Assembly (NCBI GenBank): GCA_012064415.1
Contig: SSNU01000071.1
Coordinates: 62,001-126,000, forward strand
Origin: Gyrodactylus bullatarudis
Lineage: Eukaryota; Platyhelminthes; Monogenea; Gyrodactylidea; Gyrodactylidae
Direction: 5' to 3'
DNA: 64,000 bases
Within the stretch, counting starts at the first letter, position 1. Each line of letters opens with the position of its first letter. Shown piece after piece: positions 24,160 to 35,700 of the stretch. Under the pieces are notes generated by a model. The model was not told the DNA's origin. It did no database searches and saw only the letters and a list, made by a program, of their open reading frames with translations. Made by a program: the position numbers and the translations under genes.

Positions 24160-27100
24160 ATGTTCCATTCTATTACAGATGACGTTGTCGATGGCTATGA
24201 GCCATCAGTTCAAGTAGTTGACAGCTACTGCTTCAACTGTGGTAAAAGTGTAAGTTTTCAATCATATTTTTAGGGTCAAACCAGATTACTCCTGACCAAA
24301 ATAAAATTTTTTAATGAGGTAATGGTTTCTTCCTTCAATTGTGATCACTGTCATTATCAAAACAACAGCACCGAGCCTATCGGAAAAATAAAAGGACATG
24401 GCCAAAAGATTGAGCTTGAAATTACAGAAAAAAGTGATCTTGACAGGCGAGTTATACAACCCGCTCATTCAGTCGTCGATCTTTTTGAATTGGGTCAATT
24501 TCCTTCGAAGAGTGGGGGTAAGTTGTATCGTATTCTTTTTGAACTGACAAAATATTAAACATAGTTTTTTAAACCCAGCTATAACTACCATTGAGGGATT
24601 GATTCAAACAATCATTGACAATGTAAAATCTGGCCAGGAATCACGTAAACAAGAATCACCTCAGCTTTATGAACAGCTTCAAGAGTTTCTTGTCAAAATG
24701 AACATTTTGTTAAAGGTGGAAAAACCCTTCAAATTAGTAAGTATTCTAGATTGAATATCTTGCAAATTTTCAATATTTTCACCTTGTACTTTTAAAAGGT
24801 TCTTGATGATCCAAGTGGTAATGGTGTCATAGAGAATCCTATTGCTCCCAAAGATGATCCCAAAATTAAGATTGAAAAATATTGCAGAACTAAAGAGCAA
24901 AATCAACTTCTTGGATTCTACGAGGACAATGAAAATCTCAACACTGTAGAAGAAGAAGATGAAGTTGAGGTACCTGAAGAAGTCTTACAATTCCAGTCCC
25001 CTTGTCCAAACTGTCTGAAGAACTGCAAGATGAATATGAAGACAATTGATATTCCTTACTTTAAGGAAGTTCTCATTATGGCATTGTGCTGTGATGCTTG
25101 CGGTTATCGAGATAACGAAATTAAAGCTGGCGGCGGAGTTGCACCAAAGGGAAGAAAATATGAACTCAAAATAACCGGAGAAGCTGATCTTAAGAGAGAC
25201 GTACTGAAAAGTGAAACTGGTGGCATTAAAATACCAGAAATTGAATTTGAAGCCACTCATGGTACTTTATCGGGAAAATTTACCACAGTCGAGGGAATTC
25301 TCATGGCCCTCTATGAAAACTTGTCTGAAAGAAATCCATTTGTCTTTGGGGACTCTGCTGAAGATGATAAAAAGAAAGTTGCTCAGGTCGTCAACAAAAT
25401 TAAAGAGGTAACTAATAATTCTATTTCTGATAAAAATTTATATCAAAAATCCTCTTTATCCAAGAGCTAGGATGTTCTCTTTTATTACTTGACTGATATA
25501 GATGTTTCTCAACTTTGATTTTATCAATGAGAAAAAAGACCAATTCATTATGACCCCATTTCAATTCAATTTTTGGTTGGAATAGCCTTGGTCTCTCGAT
25601 AAACAATCGAATTAGTTTTTCCATTCCAATTAAGCATGTATCTTTCCCATCCCAGGAGGATCTGTGGGAAACAAAGCAGGATGAGAATGATAAAATACAA
25701 GCTTCTCACTGGAAATTTTTTATTAGATTAAAATTTATTTTTGCAATCTGAATATCCATGCTAATTTATTTTGAATGAATTAAATTTCCAGTTAGATATT
25801 TTTTGTGAACTTGAGTTTTTGCCAATTTGATGCATTTTATCGTATTCTATTTTTATTTTTATTTTGACTAAAAATTCCTTTTCCATAGATATTCCTGATT
25901 CAGGAATTCTAGAGTCTGAGGGCTGTGCTTTGAACTGAATTAAGAAACCGATTTTTAACGATAAATTCTTGATAAACCTGTCATTTTTGACGCATCTTGG
26001 ATCATCTAAATTTTATTAATTTTCAAAAATTAAAATTAAGATTACCAATCAAGATAACCAGCTCAAGTTCGAAAGTATAGAAATTTGGTGCCAACTCGAA
26101 ATTTATACTGCAAAAGTGTATTAAGAGGTTAAGAATTGAACTCTACCCTGATACCAAGTGCTGATTCAAAATCTTGAAAAATGATAATTGATGGTTATAT
26201 TCGATTCTCATTCTTCAAAATATTCCAAATCTTCTATTTTGTAATCTAAAAAATTCATGATAAAATTTGAACACCAAATTCAAAAAAACCACAAAAAAAT
26301 CTAGTAACTCAATATTCACTTTATCCGTTGGCAATTCTCATCTCGCATATTCCATTATATGCATAGAATATCTTCCCGAATTGATTTCAGTTCAGTAATT
26401 TCCAACTAATAAAGCTTGCAGATATAAAGATGAGAATTTAAAGTGTAATTATAATGTCCTCTGGATTATGTTTATCTGGATTTTTATTCCAAGTTATGAA
26501 TTATATTATTAATCTAATAATTCTGATTACTATAACGATCACTATGGCTAATTTATAGCTTACAGCTCAATTTATCATGTCTCGAATAATTCTTATTTCA
26601 GTTTACGAATTTCTTTAAAGAAATACTACAAAATAAAATCAGTATTAATAATACTTAATAATACAACAGGATAATCCCCTATTTTGTATTGTTTTGAGTA
26701 TGACCTCGACTAACTTGACTTAGTAAGATTTATGACTTTTTGATTTCATTTGTTTTTCTACTTAGATTGCTGATGGAAAAATGACTGGAGTTCATTTCAT
26801 CTTGGACGATCCAGCTGGCAATAGCTACTTACAGGTATGTTTTAGTTAAAAACAGTAAACAGTCATTATAAAATTATTTACAGAAGAGACATAGAAAAAT
26901 TGTTTTGAAATCTTCAATGAAAAATATCAAACTTATTCCACAGACTCTACTTAGATGGTTCAGACCCACTGAAGAAGGTAATTGACTATCTCAGTGCCAA
27001 AACGTCGGTAAAAGGTTTAGGAATCTGAAAGTAGAATGAGAACTCAAAATTAGAATTTGAAGGCATCAGTTTTTGATCTCTATTTTCTCTCTAGAACTAC

Positions 27101-27232
27101 TATGCTCCGGATCCAGATCCTGAAATGAAAGTTGTTGAATATGAAAGAAACGAAGAACAAAACGACTTTCTCGGTCTAACTGGTATGAATACCAAAGATT
27201 TTGAAACTATAGAAGAAAACAAAACAAAATAA
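24160..27232 (+). CDS. ZPR1: ZPR1 zinc finger protein
   Basis: Six exons: 24160-24249, 24274-24517, 24579-24736, 24799-25407, 26766-26834, 27095-27232 (TAA), 435 residues. Two ZPR1 modules are visible. The first has CFNC then CDHC, followed by [10 protein letters not shown] and [13 protein letters not shown]. The second has CPNC then [15 protein letters not shown] and [10 protein letters not shown], then [11 protein letters not shown] split from the C-terminus [15 protein letters not shown]. Known role: a C4 zinc finger protein that binds eEF1A (as a folding chaperone) and the EGF receptor tail, shuttles to the nucleus and interacts with SMN. The first intron is 24 nt and ends with an in-frame stop; the fourth is 1.36 kb. 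It is divergent from MORN5. Confidence 0.95.
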
Positions 27233-27245
27233 TTTTGTGTCAAAT

Positions 27246-27251
27246 AATAAA
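27246..27251 (+). terminator. Polyadenylation signal for ZPR1
   Basis: AATAAA lies 13 bp after the ZPR1 stop, implying a very short 3' UTR if used. Confidence 0.5.
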
Positions 27252-28239
27252 ATGATTTTTTAATTTTTTCAATTTTGCTTTGAAAACCCAATTTTTCATA
27301 ATCTAAATTTATTTTTTATTGAAAAAGTGCAAATAGTATTTGCCAAGTGAATAATAAAAATTGAATAAAACTAAATGGAACGTTAAAAATTTCTGAGATT
27401 TTTAAATCTCATCTAATGAAGGCTTTGTGTACTTCAAATATTATAGAAATTATTCAAATAAAAATGTAGGCGAAACTTCACACGAGGCTGACAATGTTTT
27501 AATGTAATTTGATTTTCTGCTCAACAAGCATAGAACTTGAAGTTGAGTATAAACGATTTCAGGGCAGTAATTGAGGAGGGGGGCATTTTGAGAGCATATT
27601 AAGAAACTCAATTCTTTTTCTTGTATCAGAAATGTCTCAAGGTGAGGATAGTTGACCGAAATACTTTGCCATACATAATTATAATTGAATGCGCCCTTTT
27701 ACAAATTTCAAACCCTTTTATGCCCTATTTGGGATTTTAAAATAAGTTTGTTTTTGATACAAAATCAACGAAACCTCATGTGAAACCTCCAAGTCTTGTC
27801 TGGTTCATGGAATCTATATTATAAATATAAATTTTCAAATTATATATGTATTATTTGGTTGAAAGGAAAATGAGACAGACCCTGGAGGCTTCACATTAAG
27901 AAGAGAAATTTATTTATGTCAAGTCAAACGATTAACCCTCGCCCTGGAAATGACAAAAATGACATAGGAAAATCAATACAAATGGGGTCCACATAAATTA
28001 TTCAACTCAATTAATTAACGAGGGAATGAATGTAGATTATGTCGAGATAATTCACCAAACAAATAAAGTCACTCAAAGATAATAGATGAATGAGAATTTC
28101 TTGGTTTGATTCTGCTAACTTTTTTCAGATAATCTCTTTCTGTCCAGAAAATATCTGTGTTTTTCAAATCAAGTATTTTTACTGGCCAAATATTCTTGTA
28201 TGGATTATTTGTTTTCTGAGAGTTTATCTTTCATACTAT

Positions 28240-28615
28240 AGTTGGTTGATATGAAGAAAATTCAAACACGTTAAAGATTTTTTGGAATCCTACTCATTTT
28301 GCCCACTTCTACGATTTGAAGAAAAAAATTCTGAAAAAATATTTTTTATCAAATATGGTCATTTTTCAAATATCGAAAGAAAGCCAAATATTTGACGAAA
28401 ATTCATTATTACGAGCTAAATATTCACGTAAATTTTCATTAACGTCCGAGAATCCTCTTAAGTTCATAATTCAAAATTCAAAAGTTGGAAGAGAATATAT
28501 TATATAATATAATTTATATTATTATATCAAGTGATGAAAATGATCAAAAAATCGAAATTCGACTCCCAAACGATAATGAAGTTATGCATTAGAGCAGATC
28601 AATTAGCTTTATATA
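28240..28615. repeat. Degenerate foldback-family fragment
   Basis: It begins with the family end (GGTTGATATGAAG), followed by GGAATCCTACTCATTTTGCC and GATTTGAAGAAAAAAATTCT, which match the left arms at 15690 and 38735. It ends with ATCAATTAGCTTTATATA near 28600, the family right end. The middle is rearranged and most of the right arm is absent. Confidence 0.6.
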
Positions 28616-28619
28616 CAGG

Positions 28620-28680
28620 TATACCCCAGAGATGGATGTGGAAAATTAACCCCCTTCCTCTCTCCACCCAAACTGTTCCA
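28620..28680. repeat. Short dispersed repeat, copy 1
   Basis: The block containing AGATGGATGTGGAAAATTAA is nearly identical to 50450-50510. No terminal structure could be defined. Confidence 0.6.
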
Positions 28681-31600
28681 TTGAGTGACAAGGACTAAGC
28701 GTGGCGATCCTGTATTAACCTTACACCAAGAACGACCATTTGTAAATTGTAAAAATAGCTAGTTAATATGAAGTTGAGGATTTTCAGTTATTACAAAATT
28801 TCCTTTATTTTATCAAAAATTTGAAGATGATATAATCATTATGAGACTAGCATTTACCAATTAAAAGGAGAAAATCTGGAAATAAAAAGGTTTAGACTGC
28901 CTTTAAAGGGAAACTTTAATATTCTTATGAAACCTTGTCTTTTATATTAACAAGAGAGTTTTAGGAACAGTAGAATGAAAAATCAGACATAGTGTTTCAC
29001 GAATAGTGAAATGATCTGGTTTATTCGAAGATGTATAAGGCAATTGTGTACCCTCACACACATTCATGTATTTCACTCACACTGAAGTATAGGAAGCCTA
29101 ATAAAGTCAATTAATTAGAGCCTAAATTGCATATTTTTTTCTGATGGTTTAAATTTGAAAACAATCAAGAAAATGTATTAAAATTTTGTTTTAGGAAGGA
29201 GGGTAACGTATTAAAAAATACATTCTTGCATATAAAATTTATCAACACATACGCATCGTATGAACGCATATATATACGTTACGTCTGATTTTTCATTCTA
29301 CTATTTCTGAAACTTTCTTGGTACTCTGATGCTGAGCTCTGATAATTAAGGACTCGAATTTCGAATTCTTTTTCATGTTTACTGCTTGAAAATTCGTTGT
29401 TTTTGGGGGGAATCGAAGCATCGGAATTTCCCAGAAATAGCCTAAAATTAGGAAATTTATCTTCTCCACGAATATCTGGAAATAAAGAATTCCAATGTGA
29501 TACTCCTCTTCATGATAAGACGACTGTTTTTGATGGAAGAAAGTTTTAAAAAAATCCATAAACCATAAAATAAGGTAATAAGTTTTGAAATCCTGGCTTT
29601 TTTACCAGCTAAAATATTCCTTTAGGGACTTTTAAGGGTCCCATTGATAAGCTGTATGAAATTAAAATTTTTTTCTTCCTTGGATTGAATTCAATAAAGC
29701 TCTTTGAGATATTTAATATTATTTATTCGATACTTGTCACTTTGAAAAAAGTTTTAAAACATGTGAAAAATATTCTCAAAAATTAAAAACAGAGATTGAC
29801 TTATAATTATCAAATTTTGAATAACCTCTAACTAATGATTGTTTAATTTGTATTTATACGGCATGTATCTTTAATATCAAAATCATATTCGAATTTTTGA
29901 TAACAAATTGAAGGTTCCCGACATCCTATTAATTTGATTAATATTTAAACATAAAAATTTCAAACCTGAAATATTCGAATGCGTAAATTCTCTTCCATAG
30001 AATTTCTTGTATTACAATAAATATTAAAATCGAAAGAGGAAATTTCTTAAGCTCAAAACAAGACATTAACTCGAGATGAGTTTACATCTTGAAGTTTCTT
30101 TGAAGCATCCTTTCCAGGAAATTGAAAAAAATGCCATTCTATTCTAAAATGAAGTGAGTGAAATGTTTGCAAGAATTCATTGTTTAATCATCTATTTTTC
30201 AATTTGGAATCTGAAACAAAAGAAATAGCGAGGTGTGTAGACTCTCTCTTTGTTTTGTACATTGCTTTGAATATTATTTTTCTGATTTTTTCATCTTTTA
30301 TCTTGGACTCTATTAAGAATTTTAGGAAATTTCAAAATCTATTCATGTTGGAATTAGATTTGTTTCTCGAAATTTCAACTCTCCTATGATTTCTTGATAT
30401 TCGGAGGCACACACTTTCATCAAATAGCCGTGCATTAGTTACGGGCAAAATAAGAGAAGCGTGAATTAATCAAATTACTGATTTCACATAGACTTTGTGT
30501 AAAAGTCAGGAAGAAAATAATTTTTTGAATTCCTTGATGAAAAATTAGGCCGAATTACAATATTAGACGAAGAATTCGAATACAAAATTCTCGTTTCATT
30601 CAACGAGAAATCGAATTTGATCAAGAGTTTTCATTTTTAACTCTTGTTCCAAAATAAAAAATTATCTCTTGTCTAGGATAATTAGAAAGGATTAGTAAAT
30701 GGAAAAACCCATTTTAGACCCCCTTTTGATGTGGAAATACAACATTAAAATTATCAGCATTTCATAAATACGATAGATTAAACTAATGAAAGAAAAATAT
30801 TCTCATTTCCAATCTTGCATATACGATTGAAATCGAAGAAAATAAAATTTGACAAGACAATAGAAATCTCGAATTACTTTCTAATGTAAGAAGAAAATCT
30901 GAAGTACTCTTCCTCTATAATTTATGCTTCTCATCATTTCTGAACTGTGAAGATTTTTATAAAAAATTTAGATGTACATGAAACTATCAAAATAAAAATT
31001 TTTCAATCCAAAATCTGCTCCAATATTTGCGAGTGTTTATATGATACATGAAATGAACCTACTCATAGTAGCTATACATTATTTTACTCAACTTAAAAAC
31101 GGCAGAGAGGAGAGGGATAGGTTTGTTACAGTTTTTATAGAGATATATGATTATTTTGATCACAAGAAGCCATAATTTTTCCATTGAAACTAAAGAATCA
31201 TTTTGTCTAAATTTCATCAGAAAAGGGAATTTATTTATCTCCGGAAATATGCTATAGACCTCTTTCTTTGACCAAATGTGAGCAATTCGTCGTTAAGAAT
31301 CGTACTTGATAATTTCTTTGTAATTCATTTAGACTCTAACATCCTAGAAGAGATAATTAAAAATTTTGTAAGTTGAACATTTTCAATGATTTTTGCCTAT
31401 CAAGAAAAAAAGTAAATGGCTAAGAAGGCTTACATATATGCGTAAAACATTGAGCGAACAATAATATACGATTATTATAAAAAATTCTTCAATTATCACA
31501 ATAATTCTTCTTGATCAAGATCAAATTTTTAATAGCCTCTTACGAGCTTAAGGTTGATCCGATCAACATGAAATTTTTAACGGTTGAAGATCATAATAGA

Positions 31601-32758
31601 TTAATGAGAAAACCAAAAGTTCATTAAATTTAGAAGATAAATTATTCAAAAATATTCATCAATCAAATTTTCATAAAAATCAGGTATAGGGGATCATGTT
31701 TCAAAAAAAGTTGAAGAGTATAAAGAATATTGATCTCAAAATTGTATTCTTTGGTAATTTCTGTTTTCGGATGAATCAGACAATGAGTATTTAAAGATCT
31801 TGTTTAAAGAAATTTTTATTCTCAAACACAAAAGTAAATATTTCACCCAATTATGAGTAGACCTTATTTTCTTCAATATAGCCATATTTTTCGGAAATTC
31901 TGAATTCTCATGCACCACCCCAACATCAGTAATCATCTAAAAGATTACATTTAGATTTGAGGTATTACGAAAAATAATTTTCTTCCGGTTTTGGATGAGA
32001 TGTTCATGTAGAACAGCTTTAGATTTTTGGAGCGGATAGATATCTATTTTAGATTAGAGAAATCTAACTCGTTTCGCTTACACTAACTCCAAATTTGAGT
32101 TACATACATTTTAAAATTTATCTGTTATTAGAATTTTAACATGATACACTTAGAAACGAAAATAATAACCATATAAAATTAAAGTATATATATTTTTTCC
32201 ATATTCTTAGAAAATAGCACTAATATAAATTCAATTCTCAAAAGAAAAACACTGCTCAATAGCATGACAACTAAAAAAAAAGTTTCACAAATCTTAAATC
32301 TCACTATGCTAATATAAAAGTCTGGAATTTGATCCTATCATTGAAAACCAAACAAAGTAGTTTAAAATAACTAGTAATGTATTTTAAACTCGTTTTTAAA
32401 TCCTAATTCTTGAAAGAGAATAGATTAGATAATTATCAAATAGATCCTCAGAGATTCCCAACATTTCTCCCATCACGACAGCTCTTGTGAATAATTCACA
32501 AGTGTGTATTTGAAAGAATGAGAATTCCACTACAAATCCAGATAATCCAATAGACATGAGTTTATTTGGAAAAGTAATTTCATTGGCTAATATTTCCTGT
32601 GAAAATCTGGTTTAGGGGGAGAACGAAAGGGAAGAATTCTATTAATTTTCCTGAGCAGTAAAGTGTTGAAGGAAATACATTACATTTTTACTGGGATTAC
32701 AACTGGTGTTTTCCATCGTCATCTTACCTTAAGAATCTATCTATTGTTAACAGGAAGG

Positions 32759-35700
32759 ATGGATGAAAATAATGTGAGTAATTTGATGTTTGTATTCGAT
32801 AGTGGAGAGCATCTGAATTTGATTCAGAATCTACCCCAGAGCTGACTTTATTTAGACATCATCAACATCTTGAGGATATAAATTTAAATCCTAATTACTA
32901 ATTCTAAAAATGACATTTGATATATATTTTTGATAATATAATATTTTTTAACCCGATAAGATGACAACTGTAGCTATCAAATCTTACCAAGATTTGGATT
33001 TTCAGAAGCAAATTTCTAAAGAAACTTATATGCCTTAACACTAATTAAAATTTATTTAAGAAGATTAGCAATTTTCCTTTCAATTGAGATCTTTTAAAAA
33101 TGGGACTGAAACAGTACAGATTTTTTTTATTATTTTGAATTTAAAATATAATACTAAATGCCTCAAAAAGTTTTCCCCATAAGTTAAGTGAATATTTCTT
33201 TGTATGAAGTTTTCCAAAAAAATATCAGCTTCAGAAAATGTTTCTATAATCACTGTACCATTTCTAAATTATTTGATTTTAGTATAGTTCCCAAAAAATA
33301 AATTTTTCCTTACGAATCATGAAGTTGGTCATTCTGTAACTTTTAAAAATGACGAAGCCCAACAACAAAATGTCATTCTCTTGTTATATAATTTTTTTCA
33401 TTTTGATGGGGAATATTTCCATATCGTTTCTATGACTTTCTGGAATAATGGCTGTCAATTTTTCATCTACTATGCCAATTTTATGAAGAATTCTCTTCAA
33501 ATAGAATAAGCTAAAAACTAAATTTTTCCAAACTTGCTTGAACGTTCTTTACTTTGTTCTATCGTTGTTCAAAATAAAGCTGATATTAGCATGATATGTC
33601 GGCGTGATAAGGTTCCTAACCCAGGTAAAAACTGTTAAAACATTATCCTAATCGAAATTTAGTAATACAGAATCTAATTTATTTTGCTTAATCTTATCCT
33701 TTTCTATTATTCCTTATGAGAAATTAAATTTTATAATTTCAACAAATTAAATTGTTCTCATGTAGAAGAAAAAACATGATTAAAATTTATGTGAAACAAC
33801 ACTGATGATCATTAATCATTAGTTACACTGTCTAACTTACACATGTTGTTAGAATTTTTATGACATGAGACAAATAAAATTGATAAATCTATAGGGTTTA
33901 AGTTTTTCGTACTCCTCACCATTAATCTATTCTAATACACCAATTTCTAAACGAAATTTTATTTAATTTGATTCTATTCCATAATAAGATTTTTCTACTT
34001 AATTCATATGATTCAATACGGTGCACTGAATAGACTTTGATCTATATTCCTTCTTTTGAAGTTAATATTATTTACTGAAATTCATAATTCTAATCCATAG
34101 CAAAGCATCCTGATAAAAAAGGAAAGCTGATCCATTTTATGTAATTTTTTATTATTCGAGCATAAATTTTGATACAAAATCGGGCATATTCCTTTTAACA
34201 ATTTTAATTCATTTGTTTTTTTCTGGAAATTAAAATAAAAATTGTCTCACAACTACTTCTAACTACAGTTAGACCTGTGACTTATGAACCAAAAATTTAC
34301 CCTCTTCCCTCTGCCCCTTTTTAATTTAGTGTTCTAAATCATCATCATAATTACGAGTAAGGTTTCTATATAAACCTTAAATTTTCATAATTGGTTCATA
34401 AGTCACAGGTCTAACTGTATCTTGAAATATAACCATGATTTGATTTTAAATATCTATTTTCCTGAATGAATAGGAGAACGGATTCAACTTGACAGATTTC
34501 AGCCTCATCATATATGTTTATCTAACACCAGTCGTCATAATCATTGGAGTCGTTGGAAACCTACTCTGTCTTATTGTATTCCAGGCAAAACGTTTAGGGG
34601 TCACATCAACAGGATACTCTTGCTCCATATTTCTAACACTCTTGTCGATAGCTGATCTATTGATATTATGTATAAATGTTGTGCCCGAATGGATGACAAA
34701 GGGCCTGCCACATATTACAAATTCGACAATTACATTCACTTCTGAGATGTTCTCACAGAATATATTTTGTGAATTATATTTGCTGATAACAAATAGCATT
34801 CGTCTTGCTTCTGTTTGGCTACTCGTTCTTTTCACGATCGAAAGATATATCGGTAAGTAATTTTGAAATTTCATAAATCACGCTCAGGCAAAATGTGTGA
34901 CTTCTCCGCGTCGAATTAGAGATGATAAAAGACTTAGCCCTAATGAATATGTCCCGACCGTTGGATCCACTCCAATAAAAATCACTAAGAAGCTTTTAAC
35001 TAGAGAATTCTTTGACAAATTATTATTACTTTCAAGTAGTCATCGAAGATCTAGGAGATGTTAATAGAAATAGTTGATCCGTTAGACTTATTTTACTTAT
35101 AATATATTTAAAATAATTAGGAGAAAAATATTTCAGCTTCTATCATGTGAAAAATAGCCATAGTTAAATTCAGTAAATTTTTCATCAAGTTAATTTTAAT
35201 TCAAAATTATTGTTTCTATTGCAATCAATTCATAAATAGATTTTGGACCACATGTTTTATACATCATTCGAATTTTCCTGAAGAGCCCATTTAAATCTTG
35301 ACTCAGGCTAGAAATCGAAAATCTATTTCTAATAAGTAGGCCGGTAAAAAATTTCGACATTTTTGAGCTTATGAAATCGACATAAAATCGAAATTTTTCC
35401 TCATTAAACTAAATTTACATAAAAAGTATTCATCTTAAATAGAAAACATGATTTAATAGCATTATAGATTGCCAGTCTTGAATTTATTTTTAGAACATGC
35501 TTCAGCATTGAGAAAGTCCGCTCCAAACATACCAACCACTTGAGAGTAGGCATTATTTATGCCAGTAAATGAAAAAATACTATAAAATTGGTTTCTTTAT
35601 TTTCATTGGATGGAATTGAAACTAGGAATTGTCTGAGAAGATTCTTTACAGTAGATGAATTTAAGGGATTGAAGCAGTTATGGATTGACCAATTTAAAAT

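Larger units (their letters stand above)
27233..32758. other. Intergenic interval between ZPR1 and the GPCR
   Basis: This is 5.5 kb of AT-rich sequence. No open frame here shows a recognisable protein or a convincing exon. The only structured content I see is foldback-family debris at 28240-28615 and 28765-28810 and a short dispersed repeat at 28620-28680. Confidence 0.6.

Noticed and set aside
25408..26765. Search for an extra exon in the large ZPR1 intron
   Set aside because: The flanking exons join in phase 0 and reproduce the ZPR1 family sequence without a gap; nothing in the intron looks coding.
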